This document shows positions 35,331 through 48,036 of a DNA stretch of 64,000 bases, piece after piece. Position numbers and translations under genes: made by a program. The notes under the pieces were generated by a model. It did not search any database, was not told where the DNA came from, and saw only the letters and a program-made list of their open reading frames with translations. The stretch is from contig CM076152.1 of the NCBI GenBank assembly GCA_038025085.1, positions 23,644,001 to 23,708,000 on the forward strand, given 5' to 3'. Source of the stretch: Tetragonia tetragonoides. Its lineage: Eukaryota > Streptophyta > Magnoliopsida > Caryophyllales > Aizoaceae. The first letter of the stretch is position 1; each line of letters begins with the position of its first letter.

Positions 35331-36168
35331 TTGTTTGCATTCACCTTTTGAATTTACAAGTACAAACAATCAAATGAATGCAAATAAAGCATTTGGGTGC
35401 TTTCTCTTAATATACAACACAAAAGAACTCAATCTCTTTCACCCTAGATGTAAGAGCTGTTAAAACGCGTAAATGCATTCAAAAGGTGGAGTTAAAGCTT
35501 GTTTGTACTTGTAAACATCCTTGGTGTAGTTTCTCACTCAAATGAATGCAAACAAAGCGTTTGGGTGCTTTCTCTTAATATACAACACAAAAGACCTCAA
35601 TCTCTTTCACCCTAATCGTAAGAGCTGTTAAAACGCGTAAATACATTCAAAAGCTTGAGTTGAAGCTTGTTTGTACTTGTAAACAATCTTGGTGTAGTTT
35701 CTCACTGAAATGAATGCAAACAAAGCTTTTGGTTGCTTTCTCTTAAAATACAACACAAAAGAACTCAATCTTTTTCACCCTAGTCATATGAGCTTTTAAA
35801 ACGCGTAAATGCATTCAAAAGGTGAAGTTAAAGCTTGTTTGTACTTGTAAACATCCTTGGTGTAGTTTCTCACTCAAATGAATGCAAACAAAGTATTTGG
35901 GTGCTTTCTCTTAATATACAACACAAAAGACCTCAATGGCTTTCACCCTAGTCATATGAGCTTTTAAAACGCGTAAATACATTCAAAAGCTTGAGTTGAA
36001 GCTTGTTTGTACTTGTAAACATCCTTGGTGTAGTTTCTCACTCGAATAAATGCAAACAAAGCTTTTGGGTGCTTTGTCTGAAAATACAACGCAAAAGAAC
36101 TCTATCTCTTTCACCCTAGTCGTATGAGGTTTTAAAACGCATATATGCATTCAAAAGCTTTCTCTGAA
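35331..36168 (+). repeat. Forward satellite block
   Basis: About five forward monomers up to the switch at aagctttctctgaaaatac followed by acccaaatg (about 36157-36184). Matched in unit 2 at 47230-48036. Confidence 0.85.
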
Positions 36169-39100
36169 AATACACCCAAATGTTTTGTTTGCATTAATTT
36201 GAGTGAGAAACTTAACCAAGGATGTTTACAAGTACAAACAAGCTTCAAGTCAAGCTTTTGAATGTATTTACGCGTTTTAACAGCTCTTACGATTAGGGTG
36301 AAAGAGATTGAGGTCTTTTGTGTTGTATATTAAGAGAAAGCACCCAAATGCTTTGTTTAGATTCATTTGAGTGAGAAACTACACCAAGGATGTTTACAAG
36401 TACAAACAAGCTTTAACTCCACCTTTTGAATGCATTTACGCATTTTAACAGCTCTTACAACTAGGGTGAAAGAGATTGAGTTCTTTTGGGGTTGTATATT
36501 AAGAGAAATCACACAAATGCTTTGTTTGCATTCATTTGAGTGAGAAACTACACCAAGAATGTTTACAAGTAAAAACAAGCTTCAATTCAAGCTTTTGAAA
36601 GCATTTACGCGTTTTAAAACCTCATACGACTTGGGTGAAACAGATTGAGTTCTTTTCTGTTGTATATTAAGAGAAAGCACCCAAATGCTTTGTTTGCATT
36701 TATTTGAATGAGTAACTACACCACGGATGTTTACAAGTACAAACAAGCTTCAACTCAAAATTTTGAATGTAATTACGCGTTTTAACAGCTCATATGACTA
36801 GGGTGAAAGAGATTGAGGTCTTTTGTGCTGTATATTAAGAGAAAGCACCCAAATGCTTTGTATGTATTCATTTGAGTGAGAAACTACACCAAGGATGTTT
36901 ACAAGTACAAACAAGCTTAAACTCAAAATTTTGAATGTATTTACGCGTTTGAACAGCTCTTACGACTAGGGTGAAAGAGTTGAGGTCTTTTGTGTTGTAT
37001 TTTCAGAGAAAGCACCCAAAATCTTTGTTTGCATTCATTGGAGTGATAAACTACACCAAGGATGTTTACAAGTACAAGCAAGCTTCAACTAAAGCTTTTG
37101 GATGCATTTACGCGTTTTAACAGCTCTTACGACTAGGCGAAAAGAGATTGAGTTCTTTTGTGCTGTATATTAAGAAAAAGCTCGCAAATGCTTTGTTTAC
37201 ATTCATTGGAGTGTTTACACAAAGGATGTTTACAACTACAAACAGGCTTCAACTCAAGCTTTTGAATGCATTTACGCGTTTTAAAAGCTCATACGAAAAG
37301 GGTGAAAGAGATTGAGTTCTTTTGTGTTGTATATTAAGAGATTGCGGTCTTTTGTGTTGTATATTAAGAGAAAGCACCCAAATGCTTTGTATGCATTCAT
37401 TTGAGTGAGAAACTACACCAAGAATTTCTACAAGTACAAACAACCTTTAACTCCACCTTTTGAATGCATTTACGCGTTTTAACAGCTCTTACATCTAGGG
37501 TGAAAGAGATTGAGTTCTTTTGTGTTGTATATTAAGAGAAAGCATCCAAATGCTTTGTTTGCATTCATTTGAGTGAGAAACTACACCAAGGATGTTTACA
37601 AGTACAAACAAGATTTAACTCAAACTTTTGAATGCATTTACGCATTTTAACAGCTCTTACAACTAGGGAGAAAGAGATTGAGTTCTTTTGGGTTGTATAT
37701 TAAGAGAAATCACACAAATGCTTTGTTTGCATTCATTTGAGTGAGAAACTACACCAAGAATGTTTACAAGTACAAACAAGCTTCAATTCAAGCTTTTGAA
37801 AGCATTTACGCGTTTTAAAACCTCATACGACTAGGGTGAAAAAGATTGAGTTCTTTTGTGTTGTATTTTAAGAGAAAGCAACCAAAAGCTTTGTTTGCAT
37901 TCATTTCAGTGAGAAACTACACCAAGAATGTTTACAAGTACAAACAAGCTTCAACTCAAGCTTTTGAATGCATTTACGCGTTTTAATAGCTCATATGACT
38001 AGGGTGAAAAAGATTGAGGGCTTTTGTGTTGTATATTAAGAGAACGCACCCAAATGCTTTGTTTGCATTCATTTGAGTGAGAAACTACACCAAGGATGTT
38101 TACAAGTACAAACAAGCTTCAACTGAAGCTTTTTATTGCATTTAAGCATTTAACAGCTCTTACGACTAGGGTGAAATAGATTTAGTTCTTTTGTGTCGTA
38201 TATGAAGAGAAAGCACACAAATGCTTTGTTTGCATTCATTTGAGTGAGAAACTACACCAAGAATGTTTACAAGTACAAACAAGCTTCAACTCAAGCTTTT
38301 GAATGCATTTACGCGTTTTAAAAGCTCATATGACTAGGGTGAAAAAGATTGAGTTCTTTTGTGTTGTATTTTAAGAGAAAGCAACCAAAAGCTTTGTTTG
38401 CATTCATTTCAGTGAGAAACTACACCAAGAATGTTTACAAGTACAAACAAGCTTCAACTCAAGCTATTGAATGCATTTACGCATTTTAAAAGCTCATATG
38501 ACTAGGGTGAAAAAGATTGAGTTCTTTTGTGTTGTATTTTAAGAGAAAGCAACCAAGAGCTTTGTTTGCATTCATTTCAGTGAGAAACTACACCAAGAAT
38601 GTTTACAAGCACAAACAAGCTTCAACTCAAGCTTTTGAATACATTTACGCGTTTTAAAAGCTCATATGACTAGGTTGAAAAAGATTGAGTTCTTTTGTGT
38701 TGTATATTAAGAGAAAGCACCCAAAAGCTTTGTTTGCATTCATTTGAGTGAGAAACTTAACCAAGGATGTTTACAAGTACAAACAAGCTTCAACTCAAGC
38801 TTTTGAATGTATTTACAGGTTTTAACAGCTCTTACGATTAGGGTGAAAGAGATTGAGGTCTTTTGTGTTGTATAATAAGAGAAAGCACCAAAATGCTTTG
38901 TTCGCATTCATTTGAGTGAGAAACTACACCAAGGATGTTTACAAGTACAAACAAGCTTTAACTCCACCTTTTGAATACATTTACGCGTTTATACAGCCCT
39001 TAAATCTAGGGTGAAAGAGATTGAGTTCGTTTGTGTTGTATATTAAGAAAAAGCACCCAAATGCTTTGTTTGCATTTATTTGAGTGAGAAACTACACCAA

Positions 39101-39314
39101 AGATGTTTACAAGTACCAACAAGCTTCAACTTAAGCTTTTGAATGCATATAGGCGTTTTAAAACCTCATACGACTAGGGTGAAAGAGATTGAGTTCTTTT
39201 GTGTTGCATTTTCCGAGAAAGCACCCAAAAGCTTTGTTTGCATTCATTGGAGTGAGAAACTACACCAAGGATGTTTACAAGTACAAACAAGCTTCAACAC
39301 AAAATTTTGAATGT
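36169..39314 (-). repeat. Long reverse satellite block
   Basis: About 19 reverse monomers. A stretch of about 1.17 kb (roughly 36460-38000) is missing from unit 2. A close relative of that stretch (36590-37960) is instead found at about 54640-55900, beyond the end of unit 2. A tandem piece of two monomer parts at 37335-37360 repeats the ttttgtgttgtatattaag word. Confidence 0.85.
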
Positions 39315-42300
39315 ATTCACAATCAAATGAATGCAAATAAAGCATTTGTGTGCTTTCTCTTAATATACAACAGAAAAGAACTCAATCTCTTTCACCCTAG
39401 TCGTAAGAGCTGTTAAAACGCGTAAATACATTCAAAAGCTTGAGTTGAAGCTTGTTTGTACTTGTAAACATCCTTGGTGTAGTTTCTCACTCCAATGAAT
39501 GCAAACACAGCTTTTGGGTGCTTTCTCTGAAAATACAACACAAAAGAACTCAATCTCTATCACCCTAGTCGTTTGAGGTTTTAAACGCGTAAATGCTTTC
39601 AAAAGCTTGAGTTGAAGCTTGTTTGTACTTGTAAACATCCTTGGTGTAGTTTCTCACTCAAATGAATACAAACAAAGCATTTGGGTGCTTAATATTAATA
39701 TACAACACAAAAGACCTCAATCTCTTTCACCCTAGTCGTATGAGGTTTTAAAACGCGTAAATGCTTTCAAAAGCTTGAGTTGAAGCTTGTTTGTACTTGT
39801 AAACATCCTTGGTGTAGTTTCTCCCTCAATTGAATGCAAACAAAGCATTTGGGTGCTTTCTCTTAATATACAACACAAAAGAACTCAATCTCTTTCACCC
39901 TAGATGTAAGAGCTGTTAAAACGCGTAAATGCATTGAAAAGGTGGAGTTAAAGCTTGTTTGTACTTGTAAACATCCTTGGTGTAGTTTCTCACTCAAATG
40001 AATGCAAACAAAGCATTTGGGTGCTTTCTCTTAATATACAACACAAAAGAACTCAATCTCTTTCACCCTAGATGTAAGAGCTGTTAAAACGCGTAAATGC
40101 TTTCAAAAGGTGGAGGTAAAGCTTGTTTGTACTTGTAAACATCCTTGGTGTCGTTTCTCACTCAAATGAATGCAAACAAAGCATTTGGGTGCTTTCTCTT
40201 AATATACAACACAAAAGACCGCAATCTCTTTCACCCTAATTGTAAGAGCTGTTCAAACGCGTAAATACATTCAAAAGCTTGAGTTGAAGCTTGTTTGTAC
40301 TTGTAAACATCCTTGGTTAAGTTTCTCACTCAAATAAATGCAAACAAAGCATCTGGGTGCGTTCTCTTAATATACAACCCAAAAGAACTCAATCTCTTTC
40401 ACCCAAGTCGTAAGAGCTGTTAAAACGCGTAATTGCATTAAAAACGCGTAAATGCATTCAAAAGCTTGAGTTGAAGCTTGTTTGTGCTTGTAAACATCCT
40501 TGGTGTAGTTTCTCACTCAAATGAATGCAAACAAAGTTATTGGATGGTTTCTCTTAAAATACAACACAAAAGAACTCAATCTCTTTCACCCTAGTCGTGT
40601 GAGGTTTTAAAACGCCTATATGCATTCAAAAGCTTAAGTTCAAGCTTGTTGGTACTTGTAAACATCCTTGGTTAAGTTTCTCACTCAAATGAATTCAAAC
40701 AAAGCATTTGGGTGCTTTCTCTTAATATACAACACAAAAGAACTCAATCTTTTTCACCCTAGTCATATGAGCTATTAAAACGCGTAAATGCATTCAAAAG
40801 CTTGAGTTGAAGCTTGTTTGTAGTTGTAAACATTCTTGGTGTAGTTTCTCACTGAAATGAATGCAAACAAAGCATTTGGGTGCTTTCTCTTAATATACAA
40901 CACAAAAGAACTTAATATTTTTCACCCTAGTCATATGAGCTTTTAAAACGCGGAAATGCATTCAAAAGCTTGAGTTGAAGCTTGTTTGTACTTGTAAACA
41001 TTCTTGGTGTAGTTTCTCACTGAAATGAATGCAAACAAAGCTTTTGGTTGCCTTCTCTTAAAATACAACACAAAAGAACTCAATCTTTTTCACCCTAGTC
41101 ATATGAGCTTTTAAACCGCGTAAATGCATTCAAAAGCTTGAGTTGAAGCTTGTTTGTACTTGTAAACATTCTTGGTGTAGTTTCTCACTCAAATGAATGC
41201 AAACAAAGCATTTGGGTGCTTTGTCTTTATATACAACACAAAAGAACTCAATCTCTTTCACCCTAGTCGTAAGAGCTGTTAAAATGCTTAAATGCAATAA
41301 AAAGCTTCTGTTGAAGCTTGTTTGTATTACAAACATCCTTGGTGTAGTTTCTCACTCAAAAGAATGCAAAAAAAAGCATTTGGGTGCTTCTCCTAATATA
41401 CAACACAAAAGACCTCAATCTCTTTCACCCTAGTCATATGAGCTTTTAAAACGCGTAAATACATTAAAAAGCTTGAGTTGAAGCTTGTTGGTACTTGTAA
41501 ACATCATTGGTGTAGTTTCTCACTCAACTGAATGCAAAGAAAACATTTGGGTGCGTTCTCTTAATATACAACACAAAAGAACTCAATCTCTTTCACCCTT
41601 GTCGTATGTGCTTTTAAAACGCTTAAATGCATTCAAAAGCTTGAATTCAAGCTTGTTTGTAGGTGTAAACATCCTTGGGGTAGTTTCACACTCAAATGAA
41701 TGTAAACAAAGCATTTGCGAGCTTTTTCTTAATATACAACACAAAAGAACTCAATCTCTTTCACCCTAGTTGTAAGAGCTGTTAAAATGCGTAAATGCAT
41801 TCAAAAGCTAGAATTGAAGCTTGTTTTACTTGTAAACATCCTTGGTGTAGTTTCTCACTCAAATGAATGCAAAAGCATTTGGGTGCTTTCTCTTAATATG
41901 CAACACAAAAGAACTCAATCTCTTTCACCCTAGATGTAAGAGCTGTTAAAACGCGTAAATGCATTCAAAAGGTGGAGTTAAAGCTTGTTTGTACTTGTAA
42001 ACATCCTTGGTGTAGTTTCTCAGTCAAATGAATGCAAACAAAGCATTTGGGTGCTTTCTCTTAATATACAACACAAAAGACCTCAATCTCTTTCACCCAA
42101 GTCGTATGAGGTTTTAAAACGCGTAAATCCTTTCAAAAGCTTGAGTTGAAGCTTGTTTGTACTTGTAAACATCCTTGGTGTACTTTCTCCCTCAAATGAA
42201 TGCAAACAAAGCATTTGGGTGCTTTCTCTTAATATACAACACAAAAGAACTCAATCTCTTTCACCCTAGTCATATGAGCTTTTAAAACGCGTAAATACAT

Positions 42301-42796
42301 TCAAAAGCTTGAGTTGAAGCTTGTTGGTACTTGCAAAACATATTTGGTGTAGTTTCTCACTCAAATGAATGCAAAGAAAACATTTGGGTGCGTTCTCTTA
42401 ATATACAACACAAAAGAACTCTATCTCTTTCACCCTTGTCGTATGAGCTTTTAAATCGTGTAAATGCATTCAAAAGCTTGAGTTCAAGCTTGTTTGTAGT
42501 TGTAAACATCCTTGGGGTAGTTTCACACTCAAATGAATGCAAAGAAAGCGTTTGGGTGCTTTCTCTGAAAATACAACACAAAAGAACTTAATCTCTTTCA
42601 CCCTACTCGTAAGAGCTGTTAAAACGCGTAAATACATTCAAAAGCTTGTGTTGAAGCTTGTTTGTACTTGTAAACATCCTTGGTTAAGTTTCTCACTCAA
42701 ATGAATGCAAACAAAGCATTTCTTCTCGTAATCAAGCTTTAACACCACCTTTTGAATGCAAACAAATGCATTTGGGTGCTTTCTCTGAAAATAGAA
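39315..42796 (+). repeat. Forward satellite block ending at the duplication joint
   Basis: About 20 forward monomers, starting at the recurrent junction gaatgtattcacaatcaaat. Near 42722-42760 a short scrambled insert (ttcttctcgtaatcaagc, then reverse-strand ccaccttttgaatgc) precedes the joint. The same insert is shortened by 23 bp in unit 2. Confidence 0.85.
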
Positions 42797-42841
42797 TGTT
42801 TTTGTTTACAAATTGCTAAGGTTGTAATTCCAAACGTATCA
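42797..42841 (+). mobile_element. 45-bp LTR tail of Element 2 carried by the duplication
   Basis: Identical to 30338-30382, the last 45 bp of Element 2's 3' LTR, ending ccaaacgtatca and followed by the target duplication caaat and satellite. On its left it is fused to satellite, with no other LTR sequence. It marks the duplication joint and proves that the duplication came after insertion of Element 2. Confidence 0.95.
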
Positions 42842-44090
42842 CAAATGAATGCAAACAAAGCATTTGGGTGCTTTCTCTTAATATACAACACAAAACACCT
42901 CAATCTCTTTCACCCTAGTCGAATGAGGTTTTAAAACGCGTAAATGCTTTCAAAAGCTTGAGTTGAAGCTTGTTTGCACTTGTAACCATCTTTGGTGTAG
43001 TTTCTCACTCAAATGAATGCAAAGAAAACATCTGGGTGCGTTCTCTTAATATACAACACAAAAGAACTCAAATCTCTTTCACCCTTGTCGTATGAGCTTT
43101 TAAAACGCTTAAATGCATTCAAAAGCTTGAGTTCAAGCTTGTTTGTAGTTGTAAACATCCTTGAGGTAGTTTCACACTCAAATGAATGTAAACAAGCATT
43201 TGCGAGCTTTTTCTTAATATACAACACAAAAGAACTCAATCTCTTTCACCCTATTTGTAAGAGCTGTTAAAATGCGTAAAGCATTTAAAAGCTTGAGTTG
43301 AAGCTTGTTTGTACTTGTAAACATCCTTGGTGTAGTTTTTCACTCAAACGAATGCAAACAAAGCATTTGGGTGCTTTCTCTTAATATACAACACAAAAGA
43401 ACTCAATCTCTTTCACCCTAGATGTAAGAACTGTTAAAACGCGTAAATGCAGTCAAAAGGTGGAGTTAAAGTTTATTTGTACTTGTAAACATTCTTGGTG
43501 TAGTTTCTCACTCAAATGAATGCAAATAAAGCATTTGGGTGCTTTCTCTTAATATACAACACAAAAGACCTCAATCTCTTTCACCCTAGTCATATGAGCT
43601 TTTAAAACGCGTAAATACATTCAAAATTTTGAGTTGAAGCTTGTTTCTACTTGTAAACATCCTTGGTGTAGTTTCTCACTCCAATGAATGCAAACAAAGC
43701 TTTTGGGTGCTTTCCCTGAAAATACAACACAAAAAAACTCAATCTCTTTCACCCTAGTCGGATGAGGTTTTAAAACGCGTATATGCATTCGAAAGGTGGA
43801 GTTAAAGCTTGTTTGTACTTGTAAACATCCTTGGTGAAGTTTCTCGCTCAAATGAATGCAAACATAGCATTTGGGTACTTTCTCTTAATATACAACACAA
43901 AAGACCTCAATCTCTTTCACCCTAGTCATATGAGCTTTTAAAACGCGTAAATACATTCAAAAGCTTGAGTAGAAGCTTGTTTGTACTTGTAAACATCCTT
44001 GGTGTAGTTTCTCATTCCAATGAATGCAAACAAAGCTTTTGGGTGCTTTCTCTGAAAATACAACACAAAAGAACCCAAATGAGAATGTTG
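42842..44090 (+). repeat. Forward satellite block of unit 2
   Basis: Forward monomers matching 30383-31630 at an offset of 12459, with a few private substitutions, for example gtcggatgagg at 43757 where unit 1 has gtcgtatgagg. Confidence 0.85.
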
Positions 44091-44414
44091 CTTGCATTCA
44101 TTGAAGTCTTTTGTGTTGTATATTAAGAGAAAGCACCCAAATGCTTTGTTTGCATTCATTTGGGTGAGAAACTACACCAAGGATGTTTACAAGTACAAAC
44201 AAGCTTTAACTCCACCTTTTGAATGCATATACGCATTTTAAAACATCATACGACTAGGGTGAAAGAGATTGAGTTCTTTTGTGTTGTATTTTCAGAGAAA
44301 CCATCCAATAACTTTGTTTGCATTCATTTGAGTGAGAAACTACACCAAGGATTTTTACAAGTACAAACAAGCTTCAACTCAAGCTTTTGAATGCATTTAC
44401 GCGTTTTGAATGCA
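44091..44414 (-). repeat. Short reverse satellite block of unit 2
   Basis: Copy of the block at 31631-31960 with the same two junctions. Confidence 0.85.
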
Positions 44415-46364
44415 AATGAATGCATCCTTGGTGTAGTTTCTCACTCAAATGAATGCAAACAAAACATTTGTGTGCTTTCTCTTAATATACAACACAAAAG
44501 AACTCAATCTCTTTCACCCTAGTCAAAAGAGCTGTTAAAATGCTTAAATGCAATAAAAAGCTTCAGTTGAAGCTTGTTTGTACTTGTAAACATCCTTGGT
44601 TAAGTTTCTCACTCAAATGAATGCAAACAAAGCTTTTGGGTGCTTTCTCTTAATATACAACACAAAAGAACTCAATCTTTTTCACCCTAGTCATATGAGC
44701 TTTTAAAACGCGTAAATGCATTCAAAAGCTTAAGTTCAAGCTTGTTTGTACTTGTAAACATTCTTGGTGTAGTTTCTCACTCAGATGAATGCAAACAAAG
44801 CAATTGTGTGCTTTCTCTTCATATACAAAACAAAACAACTCAATCTCTTTCACCCTAGTCGTAAGAGCTGTTAAAATGCTTAAATGCAATAAAAAGCTTC
44901 AGTTGAAGTTTGCTTGTACTTGTAAACATCCTTGGTGTAGTTTCTCTCTCAAATGAATTCAAACGAAGCATATGAATGCAAAAGATTGAGTTGAAATTTG
45001 TTGGTACTTGTAAACATCTTTGGTGTAGTTTCTCACTCAAATGAATGCAAAGAAAACATTTGGGTGCGTTCTCTCGATATACAACACAAAAGAACTCAAT
45101 CTCTTTCACCCTTGTCGTATGAGCTTTTAAAACGCTTAAATGCGTTCAAAAGCTTGAGTTCCAGCTTGTTTGTAGTTGTAAATATCCTTGGGGTAGTTTC
45201 ACACTCAAATGAATGTAAACAAAGCATTTGCGAGCTTTTTCTTAATATACAACACAAAAGAACTCAATCTCTTTCACCCTAGTTCTATGAGCTGTTAAAA
45301 TACGTAAATGCATTCAAAAGCTTGAGTTGAAGCTTGTTTGTACTTGTAAACATCCTTGGTGTAGTTTCTCACTCAAATGAATGCAAACAAAGCATTTGGG
45401 TGCTTTCTCTTAATATACAACACAAAAGAGCTCAATCTCATTCACCCTAGATGTAAGAGCTGTTAAAACGCGTAAATGATTCAAAAGGTGGAGTTAAAGC
45501 TTGTTTGTACTTGTAAACATCCTTGGTGTCGTTTCTCACTCAAATGAATGCAAACAAAGCATTTGGGTGCTTTCTCTGAATATACAACACAAAAGACCTC
45601 AATCTCTTTCACCCTAGTCGTATAAGGTTTTAAAACGCGTAAATGCTTTCAAAAGCTTGAGTTGAAGCTTGTTTGTACTTGTAAACATCCTTGGTGTAGT
45701 TTCTCCCTCAAATGAATGCAAATAAAGCATTTGGGTGCTTTCTCTTAATATACAACACAAAAGAACTCAATCTCTTTCACCCTAGTCGTATGAGGTTTTA
45801 AAACGCGTATATGCATTCAAAAGCTTAAGTTGAAGCTTGTTTGTACTTGTAAACATCTTTGGTGTAGTTTCTCACTCAAATGAATGCAAAGAAAACAGTT
45901 GGGTGCGTTCTCTTAATATACAACCCAAAAGAACTCAATCTCTTTCACCCTTGTCGTATGAGCTTTTAAAACGTTTAAATCATTCAAAAGCTTGAGTTCA
46001 AGCTTGTTTGTAGTTGTAAACATCCTTGGGGTAGTTTCACACTCAAATTAATGCAAAGAAAGCATTTGGGTGCTTTCTCTGAAAATACGACACAAAAGAA
46101 CTCAATCTCTTTCACCATAATCGTAAGAGCTGTTAAAACGCGTAAATACATTCAAAAGCTTGAGTTGAAGCTTGTCTGTACTTGTATGCATCCTTGGTTA
46201 AGTTTCTCACTTAAATGAATGCAAACAAAGCATTTGGGTACTTTCTCTTAATATACAACACAAAAGAACTCAATCTTTTTCACCCTAGTCATATGAGCTT
46301 TTAAAACGCGTAAATGCATTCAAAAGCTTGAGTTGAAGCTTGTTTGTACTTGTAAACATCCTTG
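44415..46364 (+). repeat. Forward satellite block of unit 2
   Basis: Copy of 31961-34000, with an 80 bp loss at about 44970 (gaagcatatgaatgcaaaag). It is cut short at catccttgagtacgcatttt (about 46357), where about 477 bp present in unit 1 are missing. Confidence 0.85.
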
Positions 46365-47230
46365 AGTACGCATTTTAACAGCCTTTACAACTAGGGTGAA
46401 AGAGATTGAGTTCTTTTGTGTTGTATATTAAGAGAAAGCACCCAAATGCTTTGTTAGCATTCATTTGAGTGAGAAACTACACCAAGGATGTTTACAACTA
46501 CAAACAAGCTTTAACTCCACCTTTTGAATGCATTTACGCATTTTAACAGCTCTTACAACTAGGGTGAAAGAGATTGAGTTCTTTTGTGTCGTATATTAAG
46601 AGAAAGCACGCAAATGCTTTGTTTGCATTCATTTGAGTGAGAAACTACACCAAGGATGTTTACAAGCACAAACAAGCCTTAACTCTACCTTTTGAATGCA
46701 TTTACGCATTTTAACAGCTCTTACAACTAGGGTGAAAGAGATTGAGTTCTTTTGTGTTGTATATTAAGAGAAATCACCCAAATGGTTTGTTTGCATTCAT
46801 TTGAGTGCGAAACTACACCAAGGATGTTCACAAGTACAAACAAGTTTCAACTCAAGCTTTTGAATGCATTTACGCGTTTTAACAGCTCTTACGACTAGGC
46901 GAAAAGAGATTGAGTTCTTTTGTGTTGTATATTAACAAAAAGCTCGCAAATGCTTTGTTTAAATTCATTTGAGTGTGAAACTACCCCAAGGATGTTTACA
47001 ACTACAAACAAGCTTGAACTCATGCTTTTGAATGCATTTAAGCCTTTTTAAAGCTCATACGACAAGGGTGAAAGAGATTGAGTTCTTTTGTGTTGTATAT
47101 TAAGAGAACGCACCCAAATGTTTTCTTTGCATTCATTTGAGTGAGAAACTACACCAAAGATATTTGCAGGTACCAACAAGCTTCAACTTAAGCTTTTGAA
47201 TGCATATACGCGTTTTAAACAGTTTCTTAA
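46365..47230 (-). repeat. Reverse satellite block of unit 2
   Basis: Copy of about 34467-35330, ending at the same aacagtttcttaattttg junction. Confidence 0.85.
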
Positions 47231-48036
47231 TTTTGTTTGCATTCACCTTTTGAATTTACAAGTACAAACAATCAAATGAATGCAAATAAAGCATTTGGGT
47301 GCTTTCTCTTAATATACAACACAAAAGAACTCAATCTCTTTCACCCTAGATGTAAGAGCTGTTAAAACGCGTAAATGCATTCAAAAGGTGGAGTTAAAGC
47401 TTGTTTGTACTTGTAAACATCCTTGCTGTAGTTTCTCACTCAAATGAATGCAAACAAAGCATTTGGGTGCTTTCTCTTAATATACAACACAAAAGACCTC
47501 AATCTCTTTCACCCTAATCGTAAGAGCTGTTAAAATGCGTAAATACATTCAAAAGCTTGAGTTGAAGCTTGTTTGTACTTGTAAACAATCTTGGTGTAGT
47601 TTCTCACTGAAATGAATGCAAACAAAGCTTTTGGTTGCTTTCTCTTAAAATACAACACAAAAGAACTCAATCTTTTTCACCCTAGTCATACGAAGCTAAA
47701 GCTTGTTTGTACTTGTAAACATCCTTGGTGTAGTTTCTCACTCAAATGAATGCAAACAAAGTATTTGGGTGCTTTCTCTTAATATACAACACAAAAGACC
47801 TCAATGGCTTTCACCCTAGTCATATGAGCTTTTAAAACGCGTAAATACATTCAAAAGCTTGAGTTGAAGCTTGTTTGTACTTGTAAACATCCTTGGTGTA
47901 GTTTCTCACTCCAATAAATGCAAACAAAGCTTTTGGGTGCTTTCTCTGAAAATACAACGCAAAAGAACTCTATCTCTTTCACCCTAGTCGTATGAGGTTT
48001 TAAAACGCATATATGCATTCAAAAGCTTTCTCTGAA
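47231..48036 (+). repeat. Forward satellite block of unit 2
   Basis: Copy of 35331-36168, with a loss of about 34 bp near 47690-47700 (catacgaagctaaagc), which truncates one monomer. Confidence 0.85.

Larger units (their letters stand above)
30338..42796 (+). repeat. Tandem duplication, unit 1 (12,459 bp)
   Basis: Begins inside the Element 2 3' LTR at tgtttttgtttac and ends in satellite at gaaaatagaa. The next base, 42797, starts a second copy with the same tgtttttgtttac. The two units match along their length at offsets of 12459, 12379, 11902, 11868, 10695, 11708 and 11034 as indels accumulate. Each carries private substitutions, for example gtatacgcattcgaagg versus gtatatgcattcgaaag. After the end of unit 2 the satellite continues as gaaaatagaacacaaaag, the expected uninterrupted monomer, so that side is the ancestral sequence. 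Confidence 0.92.

Noticed and set aside
41485..41769. Family of 60-110 codon open frames with repeated peptides throughout the satellite
   Set aside because: All are translations of the 168 bp repeat, whose length is a multiple of three. They track repeat variants and not protein conservation.
42797..42841. Independent solo LTR or second insertion
   Set aside because: Only the last 45 bp of the LTR are present, identical to 30338-30382 and followed by the same flank for kilobases, so it came with the duplication.
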